From the NCBI GenBank assembly GCA_018266435.1, contig JAFEAL010000005.1:186001-250000 (forward strand): a stretch of 64,000 nt of DNA, given 5' to 3'. Both the position numbers and the translations under genes were made by a program. The notes beneath the pieces were generated by a model that made no database searches, had not been told where the DNA came from, and was given only the letters and a program-made list of their open reading frames with translations. The stretch comes from Bacteroidota bacterium. Lineage in GTDB: Bacteria > Bacteroidota > Bacteroidia > Cytophagales > Cyclobacteriaceae. This document shows positions 36,018 to 47,547 of the stretch, piece after piece (positions within the stretch are counted from its first letter, which is position 1; each line of letters starts with the position of its first letter).

Positions 36018-37895
36018 TTACTTAGATGCCCAGGTATTGTTAGAGGTGTCTGCGTCCATCCAAATGCCCCCCTCAATGGTGAGCGATTTGATTTTCTTTT
36101 TAGAGGAAACTGCTATGGTTGCACGTTGCTGATTAGTCTGCCATACAGCCGGGGTTTGATGCAGCCGGTTTGTTGTTCCGTCTTCGTAGGTAATTACCAA
36201 ATCAAACGGGGCAGTCATTCCTCCGATATTGTTGATGGTGACATCATAGCCTGTCCCGCTTTTTTTCACATTGCTGATGGCGAGGTCGATGTAGTGGGGA
36301 GAAAAATACCAACTATTCCAAAACCAATTGAGATTTTTTCCGGATACGTCATTGAATGTAAAGAAGAAATCCCAGGGAGAGGGGTGCTTTCCGTGCCAGC
36401 GATCCATATAGGCATGAAGGCATTTTTTAAATAAGTCATCACCCAATAAATCTTTCATAGCCAAATATCCAATGGAAGCCTTGCCGTATTCGTTGTTGCC
36501 AAAGCCTGCACCAGTCAAGGCATCTCCGGGTGTTACGATCGGTATGTCTTCACCGGCTGAGTTGTCGTGTGTCCATCTGGCCACCCGAAATTGTTTGTAC
36601 ATTTCTTCGGCTTTTTTAGTACCCAAGTCTGCCCGCCCAATGAGCAACTCTAAGGTGGTAGCCCACCCCTCATCCATAAAACCATAACGGGTTTCATTCA
36701 CGCCCATATAAAAGGGCATGTAGGTATGTGCTATTTCATGCTCAACTACAAATCGAGTAAACGTGGTGTCAGGAAAAGAACTGTCGTTGACCATCATGGG
36801 GTACTCCATGTCAGCAAAGCCCCGGAAGATGGTTGTTTTTTCATAGGGATAGGGAATGCCTGGCCAATGACGTGAAAACCAACCCAGCGCATGTTTTCCA
36901 TATTTCACTATATGTTTAAAATCGGCCGAAGGTTCATCATAGGCAGCCTGAACACTGGCTCTTCGTTGGGTGGCATCATCTACCACTACGCTGCCGGCAT
37001 CCCACAGGTAATGATCACTGATACCAAAGGCCATATCAGGAATGTTTTTGGCTTTGAATTGCCAACTGTTGATAGCGTATTGGGTAGTCACTTTTCCGTT
37101 GGCCAATTCTTCTTTAGTAGCGACATGAATGATTTGATCGCTGGTAAATGAAGAGTTGAAACGTTTGAGAATTTCGGGCTGCAACAATTTATCGGCATGT
37201 TGCAAGGTGCCGGTGCCCCACACCACATAATTTTTCGGAGCATTGATTGTAACGGTGTAATCATTGAAGTCACTATAAAATTCGTGTGAATCCATGAAAT
37301 TCATGCGATCCCATCCGTTGTAGTCATCAAGTACGGCTATGCGCGGATAAAAGTAGGCAAGGAAATACGTGGTGGAGTCAATCATTCCCTCGCGGCCGCT
37401 TTCTTTGGAAATTTCATAGTGCCATTGAAAAGTGAGTTTTACTGAATCATGTGGGGGCAAGGGTTTAGGCAACCGCATGGACTGCCAGGTACTGGACTGT
37501 GGATTTTCTTTCCATTGGTAAGGCGCACCATTGTGGGTAACGGCATCAATGTGCATTCCTGAAGTGAGATAATCTTCAGTTACTCCGCCATTTCTCGCAG
37601 CACCAGGTTTATGGATATTGAGAAATAATTTGATGACGGGATTTCTCAATGTATCGGGGCTGTTGTTGAAGTAAACAATCGTTTCTTCTCCTTTAATGTT
37701 TCGGTCAGGAGGAAGAGCCGTAACGGTCATATTATACCGGGCAGAGTTTTGCCAATAATTTTTTCCGGGTCTTCCGTCTTTTGAGCGAGTCTCCTTTATA
37801 TAAGCCCTCTTCATATCGCGAGGGATATATAAATCTTGTGCAGAAATAGCTGAGAAAGTAAAGCCAAAAGCAAGTGCAAGTAAAAGTTGTTTCAT
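36018..37895 (-). CDS. exported M1 family metallopeptidase
   Basis: A 625-residue zinc aminopeptidase-type protein with a signal peptide (ends AISAQ, about residue 20). The zinc site is H386-E-I-A-H390 with a third ligand E409, the HExxH-x18-E pattern of M1. The usual GAMEN exopeptidase motif is replaced by DMEYP at about residues 362-366, a variant I recall from Bacteroidota members. An N-terminal beta domain precedes and a beta-sandwich follows. It is likely periplasmic or surface and cleaves peptides. It runs leftward toward the shared terminator. Confidence 0.9.
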   Translation of the reverse strand: MKQLLLALAFGFTFSAISAQDLYIPRDMKRAYIKETRSKDGRPGKNYWQNSARYNMTVTALPPDRNIKGEETIVYFNNSPDTLRNPVIKLFLNIHKPGAARNGGVTEDYLTSGMHIDAVTHNGAPYQWKENPQSSTWQSMRLPKPLPPHDSVKLTFQWHYEISKESGREGMIDSTTYFLAYFYPRIAVLDDYNGWDRMNFMDSHEFYSDFNDYTVTINAPKNYVVWGTGTLQHADKLLQPEILKRFNSSFTSDQIIHVATKEELANGKVTTQYAINSWQFKAKNIPDMAFGISDHYLWDAGSVVVDDATQRRASVQAAYDEPSADFKHIVKYGKHALGWFSRHWPGIPYPYEKTTIFRGFADMEYPMMVNDSSFPDTTFTRFVVEHEIAHTYMPFYMGVNETRYGFMDEGWATTLELLIGRADLGTKKAEEMYKQFRVARWTHDNSAGEDIPIVTPGDALTGAGFGNNEYGKASIGYLAMKDLLGDDLFKKCLHAYMDRWHGKHPSPWDFFFTFNDVSGKNLNWFWNSWYFSPHYIDLAISNVKKSGTGYDVTINNIGGMTAPFDLVITYEDGTTNRLHQTPAVWQTNQQRATIAVSSKKKIKSLTIEGGIWMDADTSNNTWASK

Positions 37896-37965
37896 AAAAC
37901 CAATTTTTGGTAAAAAGAATGATTGAACCTGAACCTAAAACGAACTACCCGTGCAAAAGTTTGGG

Positions 37966-38829
37966 TTATCCTTTATAACCTTCAATCTTTTTTTTTAACT
38001 CCTCAGAAGGTTCAACCAATGGTAGTCGTACATGAGTTTTACATAACCCGAGCAGGCTCATCAGGTATTTAACACCCGTTGGGTTGCCTTCTTCGTACAT
38101 GGGACCGTTGATGTCAAGCAGCTTAAATGCCTCGGTTGATGCTTTTGAAAAATTTCCTTGTGCTGCATAGCCGGTCATTTTTTTAAAGATGATCGGGTAG
38201 GCATTGGCCAGCACTGAGATGACTCCGGCCCCACCTATAGAGTAGATAGGCACAGTGAGCAGGTCATCGCCAGAGATAAGTAAAAAGTCTTTGGGCTTTT
38301 CGCGGGCAATTTTCATGCACTGCTCCAGGTTACCCGAAGCTTCTTTGATGGCCACAATATTTTTGTGTTGTGCCAGCCTCAGGGTGGTGCTGGCTGTGAG
38401 GTTGGATGATGTGCGGCCGGGCACGTTGTATAAAATTACCGGCACCGGTGAAGCATCAGCCACTTTTACAAAGTGCTGGTATATCCCTTCTTGTGAAGGT
38501 TTGTTATAGTACGGACTGACCGACAACAAGGCATCAACATTTTTTAAGTCAGTAGTTCTGATTTCTTCTAAAACTGAAGCCGTGTTGTTTCCGCCAATGC
38601 CGTACACCACCGGAAGCTTTTTGAAATTTGTTTTGAGTACAAAACGCAGTACTTCTTTTTTTTCTTCTTTGGTTAAAGTTGCCGACTCGCCTGTAGTGCC
38701 CATCACCACAAAATAATCTACCCCTTTGGCTGTGTGGTTTATTATCCTTTTTAAGGAAGAAAAATCAATTGATCCATCAGCATTAAACGGTGTTACCAAG
38801 GCTACGCCTGTACCATGCAGTCTTTTCAT
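37966..38829 (-). CDS. dapA: 4-hydroxy-tetrahydrodipicolinate synthase
   Basis: A 287-residue TIM-barrel aldolase that joins pyruvate and aspartate semialdehyde in lysine and diaminopimelate synthesis. The Schiff-base lysine is K162 (in AIKEASG), the catalytic Tyr is Y134 (in YNVPGRT), and the T45-T46 pair sits in GTTGES. It is preceded by a DUF6913-like gene whose stop overlaps the dapA ATG by 4 bp, so they are translated together. Confidence 0.95.
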   Translation of the reverse strand: MKRLHGTGVALVTPFNADGSIDFSSLKRIINHTAKGVDYFVVMGTTGESATLTKEEKKEVLRFVLKTNFKKLPVVYGIGGNNTASVLEEIRTTDLKNVDALLSVSPYYNKPSQEGIYQHFVKVADASPVPVILYNVPGRTSSNLTASTTLRLAQHKNIVAIKEASGNLEQCMKIAREKPKDFLLISGDDLLTVPIYSIGGAGVISVLANAYPIIFKKMTGYAAQGNFSKASTEAFKLLDINGPMYEEGNPTGVKYLMSLLGLCKTHVRLPLVEPSEELKKKIEGYKG

Positions 38830-39326
38830 CGCAGTTGCTTAGTGTATTTTAACATGGTATCCATCAACCCTTTGTTGGTACCGTTTTGTTCGATCATTAA
38901 CTCAAAGAAATCGCTTTCAACTTCGCGGTAACGGCCCACCCGGCATTTGGCTTTACTGTTGGCAAGCAGGTTGATTGCCAGCGGATTTGATTCCCGATCG
39001 ATGTAATACAAATAATCAAACGGAGTATCAGAAAATTTTTGAGCAATATCGGATTTGATCTCTCCCCAAAAACTTAAATCTTTTATGGTAAAAAAATCAA
39101 ACATGAATTCATAGTTCTCGGCTTTTAGCGGAAGGTATTCCAGTACTTGTACTTTTTTTCCGTCTTGCTCAAGCTGGTGTACAAACTCTTTTATTTCCAA
39201 ATGTTTTTGTTTGTCTTCCACACTAAAGAGCACACCCACTTGTTGGGCCTGCTTGTAGGGCACGCTGTTACGCACACTTTTATTTTTTTTTAGCGCTCTG
39301 CGTGTACGCTTCTCTAAAAAACTCAT
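38826..39326 (-). CDS. DUF6913-like protein of unknown function
   Basis: A 166-residue protein. It starts with a basic helix (SFLEKRTRRALKKNKS). An alpha/beta fold follows, with strands QQVGVLFSVED, KKVQVLEYLP and FDYLYYIDRE, and then NPLAINLLANSKAKCRVGRY. This is a Bacteroidota-restricted family often found before dapA; I know of no function. I chose the ATG at 39326 (MSFLEKR); the frame also has an ATG three codons earlier. It overlaps dapA by 4 bp. Confidence 0.75.
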   Translation of the reverse strand: MSFLEKRTRRALKKNKSVRNSVPYKQAQQVGVLFSVEDKQKHLEIKEFVHQLEQDGKKVQVLEYLPLKAENYEFMFDFFTIKDLSFWGEIKSDIAQKFSDTPFDYLYYIDRESNPLAINLLANSKAKCRVGRYREVESDFFELMIEQNGTNKGLMDTMLKYTKQLR

Positions 39327-39424
39327 TCTAAACACCGGGAATTCAAAATTTAAAGTTCAATATTCCACATTCAAAAATCAAAAACCAATACCTGAATCAT
39401 TTTTTGAAATATTGAATATGGGAT

Positions 39425-41437
<2,013 letters not shown>

Positions 41438-41502
41438 CTAAAAAAATGAATTCGAAATTAGAAATATTTAAATATACAGACACAAAGAAAACATTGCTAA
41501 TC

Positions 41503-42198
41503 TTAAATGTTTTTCAAATTCAAAATCTGACAAGAAACCAAAGCTGCCGTTTCCGTTCTTAAACGGTTGGCGCCCAGACTTACTTTTTCAAAACCATTTT
41601 GAAGAGCCAGCTCTAATTCATCTTTCGAAAAATCTCCTTCGGGGCCAACAAGAATGAGATAATTTTTTTCAGGCTTTGCTGCAGACTGAAGATGCCTTGG
41701 GTTTGAAGCATCAACATAAGCAATGAATTTTTGATCGGCATTCATAGAAAAAATTTCTTTGAAGGAGACCATATCATTAATCTTAGGAAGCCATGCTTGC
41801 TGCGATTGTTTCATGGCACTCACCGCCACTTTTTCAATCCGCTCACAATTGATCACTTTTCGTTCTGAATTTTTGCAAAACATAAAAGAGATTTGATCAA
41901 CGCCAATTTCGGTCACTTTTTCTACAAACCACTCCATGCGATCTGCATTTTTAGTTGGTGCTATGGCGATGTGAACTTGAAAATCTCTTCTGGCAATTTG
42001 TTTTTTTTCAATGATTTCGAATTCACATTTTTTAGGATCGGCCCTGGTGATTTTAGCCACATAAAATAAACCCCTTCCATCGGTGAGGTCAATGGTTTGT
42101 TTTTCACCCAAACGCATCACACGAACCGCATGATGTGATTCATCTCTATCGAGGTAATGTATTCCTTCAGGAATGTTCGGTTGATAAAACAGGTTCAC
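41503..42198 (-). CDS. rsmE: 16S rRNA (uracil1498-N3)-methyltransferase
   Basis: A 231-residue SPOUT methyltransferase. An N-terminal PUA-like domain is followed by the knotted C-terminal half with LILVGPEGDFSKDELE and SLGANRLRTETAAL, the RsmE cofactor loops. It modifies 16S rRNA in the small subunit. The start is GTG at 42198, 3 bp after the acyl-CoA-binding gene, which is probably cotranscribed upstream. Confidence 0.94.
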   Translation of the reverse strand: MNLFYQPNIPEGIHYLDRDESHHAVRVMRLGEKQTIDLTDGRGLFYVAKITRADPKKCEFEIIEKKQIARRDFQVHIAIAPTKNADRMEWFVEKVTEIGVDQISFMFCKNSERKVINCERIEKVAVSAMKQSQQAWLPKINDMVSFKEIFSMNADQKFIAYVDASNPRHLQSAAKPEKNYLILVGPEGDFSKDELELALQNGFEKVSLGANRLRTETAALVSCQILNLKNI

Positions 42199-42201
42199 CT
42201 G

Positions 42202-42465
42202 TCAGGCAAGTTCTTTTTTCAGGCGTTCGACCAAGTTCACGTATTCCTGCATGGCTTGGTCTTTGCCTGTTCCTTTTTTTTCTTTCCAGGCGTTAAATTT
42301 GGCAATAGCTTTGAAATCAAATCCACCCGGCCGCTCACCGCTTACATCGCCTTCGGTGGCTTGTTTGAACAAAGCATAGAGTTGTAACAAATCTTCGTTA
42401 GAAGGACGCGAGGGCAGTTCTTTGGATTGTGAAACTGCGGTGTTGAAATTTTCGAGTAGTGACAT
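42202..42465 (-). CDS. acyl-CoA-binding protein (ACBP)
   Basis: An 87-residue four-helix protein close to eukaryotic ACBP. The acyl-CoA contacts are kept: Y30, K34 (YALFKQATEGD), K56 and Y75, and the central WKEKKGTGKDQAM segment matches. It would bind medium- to long-chain acyl-CoA and buffer the pool. The family is widespread in eukaryotes and patchy in bacteria. It stands in front of rsmE and behind the gltA terminator. Confidence 0.9.
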   Translation of the reverse strand: MSLLENFNTAVSQSKELPSRPSNEDLLQLYALFKQATEGDVSGERPGGFDFKAIAKFNAWKEKKGTGKDQAMQEYVNLVERLKKELA

Positions 42466-42478
42466 AAGTAAAAATTAA

Positions 42479-42501
42479 AAAGGCTGGTAATTCCAGCCTT
42501 T
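42479..42501 (-). terminator. rho-independent terminator of gltA
   Basis: A 9-bp stem (AAAGGCTGG / CCAGCCTTT) with loop TAATT. On the minus strand it is followed by a T-rich run. It lies 24 bp beyond the gltA stop codon. Confidence 0.8.
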
Positions 42502-42524
42502 AAAGATAATGTCTTTGAAACTAA

Positions 42525-43811
42525 TTACCGCTTCTTAATCGGCACGTATGGCCGTTGGTTTTGCCCTGTGTAGATTTGTCTGGGGCGGCCAATGGGTTCT
42601 TTGTTTTCGCGAAGTTCTTTCCACTGGGCAATCCATCCCGGCAAACGGCCCATGGCAAACATTACCGTAAACATTTCTACCGGAATACCGAGGGCGCGGT
42701 AAATGATTCCTGAATAGAAGTCCACGTTTGGATAAAGTTTTCGTTCGATGAAGTAAGAATCACGTAGTGCAACTTCTTCCAGTTTTCGAGCGATATCTAA
42801 CACGGGGTCATTCACTCCTAATTTTTTCAGCACATCATCGGCTGCTTTTTTAATGATCTTGGCGCGCGGGTCGAAATTTTTGTAAACGCGGTGGCCAAAG
42901 CCCATCAGCCGGAAGCCGCTGTTTTTATCTTTGGCCTTGGCAATCCATTTGTCAGTGTCGCCTCCGTCTTTGCGGATGTTTTCCAGCATAATGATTACTT
43001 CCTGGTTGGCTCCGCCATGCAGCGGCCCCCACAAGGCGTTGATGCCGGCTGAAATGGACGAATAGATACTTGCTTTTGATGAGCCCACAATCCGCACGGT
43101 AGAAGTAGAGCAGTTTTGTTCGTGGTCGGCATGGAGGATCAATAGCTTATCAAGGGCATCAGCAACTACCGGATCAACTTCGTATTGCTCGGCCGGTAGT
43201 GCATACATCATTTTCATAAAACGGGCACAATAATCCAATGAATTGTCGGGGTAATTTACCGGGTGCCCCACGGCATTTTTATAAGCCCAGGCAGCAAAGG
43301 TTGGCATTTTGGCCAGCGAGCGCACGATGCTCAGATAAACGGCTTCTGAGAAACGGTTGGGGTCGAGCGACTCGGGGTAGAAGGCAGTCTGAGCACAGAA
43401 CATGGAAGCGAGCACGCCCATGGGGTGTGCAGTGGAAGGAAATCCGTCCAGTATTTTACGGGTGTCCTCATGCACCATCGTGTGTTTCTTAATATCGTTA
43501 GAGAATTTTTTGAGTTGATCTTCCATGGGTAGTTCTCCGAAGATCAACAGATAGGCCACTTCTAAAAAAGTGGATTTTTCGGCCAGATCTTCAATAGAAT
43601 AGCCACGGTAACGGAGGATGCCATTATCACCATCCAAAAAAGTAATGGCACTTTTGGTAGCCCCGGTATTTTTGTAACCTAAGTCGAGCGTGATCACACC
43701 GGCCTCTTCCAATAAATTGCTGATGTCGATAGCGGTTTCTTTTTCTGTTCCTTCGATCACGGGCAACTTGTACGATTTGCCATCGATGATCAGTTCTGCG
43801 GTTTTGGCCAT
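42525..43811 (-). CDS. gltA: citrate synthase (type II, hexameric)
   Basis: A 428-residue TCA-cycle enzyme that joins acetyl-CoA and oxaloacetate. The active-site histidines lie in LLILHADHEQN and GFGHRVYKNFDPRA, with the catalytic Asp near VDFYSG. The N-terminal beta domain typical of Gram-negative type II enzymes (LLEEAGVITLDLGYKNTGATKSAI) is present. The gene is monocistronic, with its own terminator at 42479-42501. Confidence 0.97.
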   Translation of the reverse strand: MAKTAELIIDGKSYKLPVIEGTEKETAIDISNLLEEAGVITLDLGYKNTGATKSAITFLDGDNGILRYRGYSIEDLAEKSTFLEVAYLLIFGELPMEDQLKKFSNDIKKHTMVHEDTRKILDGFPSTAHPMGVLASMFCAQTAFYPESLDPNRFSEAVYLSIVRSLAKMPTFAAWAYKNAVGHPVNYPDNSLDYCARFMKMMYALPAEQYEVDPVVADALDKLLILHADHEQNCSTSTVRIVGSSKASIYSSISAGINALWGPLHGGANQEVIIMLENIRKDGGDTDKWIAKAKDKNSGFRLMGFGHRVYKNFDPRAKIIKKAADDVLKKLGVNDPVLDIARKLEEVALRDSYFIERKLYPNVDFYSGIIYRALGIPVEMFTVMFAMGRLPGWIAQWKELRENKEPIGRPRQIYTGQNQRPYVPIKKR

Positions 43812-43997
43812 AAAATTTGTAGTTAATCTTTGGTTTTAAAGATAAAGGGTAGAGTCATTAGAAAAAAGCAGTGTTTGAAATTAATTATAGACGGGAACTA
43901 ACCGGACAAGCTATCCGTAATGTTGTTATTTTTATTAAAACCGAATGAAAGAAATTCGAATAAGGAAGACAACGAGGAGCCCGGAACATTCATGGCA

Positions 43998-44765
43998 TCA
44001 CCTGATAGGCCCTTGTTCATTTTCTTCGGCCCTGGGCAGGCTCAGCAGTTTGCCAATGATGAGCATGCCGTACAGATTGCCAAATACACCCTCGAGCGTG
44101 CCGATGTTGCGAATCAATTTTTCAGGCTGTAGGCCCGACTCTACTCCACCGAGGATACTAAAACTGAAATTGATACATTCTGAATAATTAGGAAACCCCA
44201 ACTCAATTTCTTTGCCGAGTCCCCCAATTTGTGAGATCGTGAGGATGTCGTACAAACTTCCGAATGAAATTCCTACCATTAAAAACACGCACGCAGCACC
44301 CCACAGTTTGTCAGGCGTGAGTGTGCTGCCCGAAAATACATCACGCAGGGCAAATGAAATAACAATTACTTCTATGGGAAAAAGTAATCCATGCACAGTT
44401 AGTAACAGTGCCTGCCGATTGGCTATTTTGATGAGTTGGTAGTACGGAAACTCTGCCAGGATACCTAACCCCACCGACCCGACCAACAATGTAAAAATGA
44501 TGGCTAACAGAATTTTGCTTTGAGTCAGATTTCTTAGCATATCGAAAAGCAAGTACGTGTAGAGGGCACCAAAAAATGAAAAAACAGAAATGATGAATTT
44601 AGAGCTATCGCTCGTAGAGTCTGTTAAAATAGGATCGCTTAAAGTCAGTCCGAAGGTTACAATAGCCACCTGTAAAATGACAATGTTGCGGTAGTCTTTG
44701 GCTTTCTCGCGCTGAAGCTCACTTCGTGAGAGCCAATTTTTCAGACTGAAAGAAGAGAAAAACAT
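43998..44765 (-). CDS. two-pore-loop-type ion-channel-like membrane protein with degenerate filter
   Basis: A 255-residue protein with hydrophobic helices near residues 30-48, 54-75, 85-106, 118-140 and 150-172, and a final P-loop-like segment. The end resembles the last two helices of ion_trans_2 channels: CINFSFSILGGVESGLQP takes the place of the pore helix and filter, followed by a helix with LEGVFGNLYGMLIIGKLL. A potassium filter (TVGYG-type) is not present. The function is therefore unsure: a channel with another ion, or a non-channel relative. I start at the ATG at 44765 (MFFSSFSL); the frame extends to 44879 with two more ATGs, but those residues are polar and overlap the divergent kinase gene. 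Confidence 0.6.
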   Translation of the reverse strand: MFFSSFSLKNWLSRSELQREKAKDYRNIVILQVAIVTFGLTLSDPILTDSTSDSSKFIISVFSFFGALYTYLLFDMLRNLTQSKILLAIIFTLLVGSVGLGILAEFPYYQLIKIANRQALLLTVHGLLFPIEVIVISFALRDVFSGSTLTPDKLWGAACVFLMVGISFGSLYDILTISQIGGLGKEIELGFPNYSECINFSFSILGGVESGLQPEKLIRNIGTLEGVFGNLYGMLIIGKLLSLPRAEENEQGPIR

Positions 44766-44878
44766 GATTTTGATAAATTTATCGCGTGAGCAAGGTGAAA
44801 TCAGGTGTAAATGTTTTCTGACAAATATCATTTTTTTATTTTTTATCTTTAAACAACGTACAGTTTTTGCCCTTTTCA

Positions 44879-47494
44879 ATGCGCGCCATTTTTCTTTTGT
44901 GGTCTTTGTTTTTGTGGATGGTAGTTGGTGTCGCTTTTGCCCAACTACCCCATGTACCTTATGCCGACAGCTTACAGAAGGAAATCCTTACCCTAAAAGA
45001 TTCACCTCAAAAAGTTGATAGGCTCTGTGAGCTTGCCTATGCGTTTACAGAGGTAGATGACGATAAAGCAGTTCTCTACGCTGTGCAGGCTAAAGAAATG
45101 GCATTGAAACTGAATTATGTAGCCGGAATAAAAGAGGCATTGACCATTTCCGGAGTAGCCGAATACATTTTTGGCAATTATAATAGAGCACTTGACTTAT
45201 ACAGGCAATCGCAAAAAATGAAGGGCTCGCAAAAACCAGAATTGGAAGCCTATAATTTGATGTTGATGGGAAATGTCCATCGCGATTGGGCCAACTTTGA
45301 TTCAGCAGAATACTATTACCAACGGGCAGTTAAAACCATAGGCGAACAGGGTGACCCGTATTACCTGGGAAAATTTTACCGGGCAATGGCCACGATTAAA
45401 GTTATACTGTGGCACAACGAAGAGGCTATAGAACTACTGAAAAAGGCTGAAGCGTATGCCATTCAAAAACCACGCGACTATAATGTATTGATGAACATTT
45501 GGGAAACGTATGGCATGGCCTATTATCAAATGTTAAAGCTGCCCGAAGCGAAACGTTACATGAACAAACTGTGCAATCAAGAACAAGTTAATATTGATCT
45601 GTTGATGCGCGTTTTGTGCATGCTGGCCAAGGCCGATGAATTTATTAATGAAGGCCGGTATGAAAATGCGCTGACCGCAGCCTTAGAAGCATTGCAGTTG
45701 ACCGATGTACACCGCTACCCAACCTATCGACTGAAAGTCTATATGAAAATAGGGCGGATCTATGCCCAACTTTCGCAGTATGCGCTGGCTTCTCAATATT
45801 ATTTTAAAGGCCTGAAAATTGCCGAAGACTATAAGTTGCGATGGGAAGAGGCAAACTTGTATAGTTTTATGGCCTGGGTATCACAAGAGCAATTGAACCT
45901 CAGGCTGGCTTATTCGTATGCCACTAAATCCATTACTATTTTCAATACGATCAATGACCCTCACGGCAGTGCAGTAGCCGAAAATATATTTGGGCTGATT
46001 TATTATTATCAACACAAATACGATGAAGCCCTTTCAGCTTTTGAAAAATCGTTAAGCATAAGAAAAGTGTTGGGCAATGCGAGCGATGTTTCGGGCATCG
46101 GGTATAACATGGCGATGGTTTATGAAGCCATGGGCAATTATTCTAAAGCCTATACGCTTTATAAAGAAAGCCTGGAGACGGATGAAAAATTTAATACTCC
46201 AAAAGAGGTAAGTATTTCTTGCAATGGTCTTGCTACCCTTTTAATCGAAATGGGCAATTACCCTGAGGCAGAACACTATTTAGCAAAAGCCCTGACCATT
46301 TCATTGAAAACGGGAGAAAAAAACGAACGAAAAAATACGTATTTGAATTTTGCCAGGCTGAATGAAAAACTGGGCGATTATAAAAAAGCTGTTATTTTTC
46401 ACAACCGATATGTAGAACTGAGCGATAGCATTGCTTCAGAAAGCAATAACTACAAGCTTGCTGAACTTCATGCGCTTTATGAGGTAGAACGAAAAGAAGC
46501 TGAGGTAAAAAAAATCAGTCAACAAAAAGAAAGACAAGAGAATGAATTACGCTCGCAGATAGCTTTAGCCCGGCAGCAAAAAATAATCATTGTCGTTTCG
46601 TTGGTAGCCATAGGGTTGTTGGTCATAACCCTGGGCATTGGGAATAAATACATTCGTAACAGAAATAAGTCACACCAAGCGTTAGAAAAACTGAACCATG
46701 AGATCATAGAAAAAAACGAAGAAATCATGGCTCAGTCAGAAGAGCTGAGAGAAGCATCAGAAACCATCAGTCATATCAACAAAGAACTGGAGAACAAAGT
46801 AGAACAGCGCACCAGTGAACTAAAACAGGCATACAAAGAACTGGATACCTTCTTTTACCGGTCATCGCACGATTTCAGAAGACCGATCACTACCTTTTTA
46901 GGGTTAGCCGGTGTGGCCAAGATTACGGTAAAAGACCCAAACTCACTGGAGTTATTTGAAAAGGTGAGCGAAACGGCAACCAGCCTGGACAAAATGCTGG
47001 CCAAGCTCCAATCCATCAGCGATGTGGGCTCGCAACAAATGATTTTTAAAGAAGTGCTGCTAAAAGAAATGATCGATGAAATACTCATCGGCTTTGCTAA
47101 AACAATTCAGCAAAAACGGATAACCGTTACCGTTTCGGTGCAAGAGCAACCCCCTCTGGTGTCGTATCCGGCCATGATTAAAATTGTAGTTGAAAACTTG
47201 ATTGAAAATGCTATCCATTTTTGTGCAATGTTCAACCCCACCATGGCTATTCGTGTATCGGTTGATTTAGAAAACGCCATAATTGAAGTGGTGGATAATG
47301 GACAAGGAATTTCAGACGAGTATAAACACCGTATTTTTGATATGTACTTTCGGGCCAATGAAAAATCGAAAGGAAACGGGCTTGGTCTTTACATTGCCCA
47401 AAAGGCAATTAAAAGACTCAATGGTACGATTTATTTTAAGACCCAGTACGGAGAGGGATCGGTTTTTACCGTGGTGCTGCCCAATACCGAATAA
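44879..47494 (+). CDS. exported TPR hybrid sensor histidine kinase
   Basis: An 871-residue protein. A signal peptide (MRAIFLLWSLFLWMVVGVAFA) is followed by a periplasmic array of TPR motifs over about 40-540, many with the YxxALxxYxKSLxI pattern. A single transmembrane helix (IIIVVSLVAIGLLVITLGIG) lies near 570-590 and a coiled coil follows. The DHp helix has H664 in SSHDFRRPIT, and the C-terminal ATPase domain has N and G boxes (DNGQGISDEY, GNGLGLYIA). No receiver domain or response regulator is adjacent. Such kinases usually sense peptides or interact with other TPR proteins. It is divergent from the channel-like gene, 113 bp apart start to start. Confidence 0.92.
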   Translation: MRAIFLLWSLFLWMVVGVAFAQLPHVPYADSLQKEILTLKDSPQKVDRLCELAYAFTEVDDDKAVLYAVQAKEMALKLNYVAGIKEALTISGVAEYIFGNYNRALDLYRQSQKMKGSQKPELEAYNLMLMGNVHRDWANFDSAEYYYQRAVKTIGEQGDPYYLGKFYRAMATIKVILWHNEEAIELLKKAEAYAIQKPRDYNVLMNIWETYGMAYYQMLKLPEAKRYMNKLCNQEQVNIDLLMRVLCMLAKADEFINEGRYENALTAALEALQLTDVHRYPTYRLKVYMKIGRIYAQLSQYALASQYYFKGLKIAEDYKLRWEEANLYSFMAWVSQEQLNLRLAYSYATKSITIFNTINDPHGSAVAENIFGLIYYYQHKYDEALSAFEKSLSIRKVLGNASDVSGIGYNMAMVYEAMGNYSKAYTLYKESLETDEKFNTPKEVSISCNGLATLLIEMGNYPEAEHYLAKALTISLKTGEKNERKNTYLNFARLNEKLGDYKKAVIFHNRYVELSDSIASESNNYKLAELHALYEVERKEAEVKKISQQKERQENELRSQIALARQQKIIIVVSLVAIGLLVITLGIGNKYIRNRNKSHQALEKLNHEIIEKNEEIMAQSEELREASETISHINKELENKVEQRTSELKQAYKELDTFFYRSSHDFRRPITTFLGLAGVAKITVKDPNSLELFEKVSETATSLDKMLAKLQSISDVGSQQMIFKEVLLKEMIDEILIGFAKTIQQKRITVTVSVQEQPPLVSYPAMIKIVVENLIENAIHFCAMFNPTMAIRVSVDLENAIIEVVDNGQGISDEYKHRIFDMYFRANEKSKGNGLGLYIAQKAIKRLNGTIYFKTQYGEGSVFTVVLPNTE

Positions 47495-47499
47495 AAAAA

Positions 47500-47519
47500 G
47501 AGCGGTTTTGCCTCCGCTC
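47500..47519. terminator. terminator after the histidine kinase
   Basis: A 6-bp GC-rich stem (GAGCGG / CCGCTC) with A-run before and TTTT after. It separates the convergent kinase and histone-like genes and can act for both. Confidence 0.6.
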
Positions 47520-47547
47520 CTTTTACATAAAAAATTGTGTGCTGAGG

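Noticed and set aside
39356-39416. 9-bp inverted repeat TTCAATATT/AATATTGAA between the DUF6913-like gene and ligA
   Set aside because: The region is very A/T-rich and the arms are short and far apart (43 bp), so chance is likely.
43920-44187. Short + strand frames at the end of the channel-like gene
   Set aside because: They overlap the 3' end of the minus-strand gene and the gap before gltA, and encode no recognisable motif or start signal.
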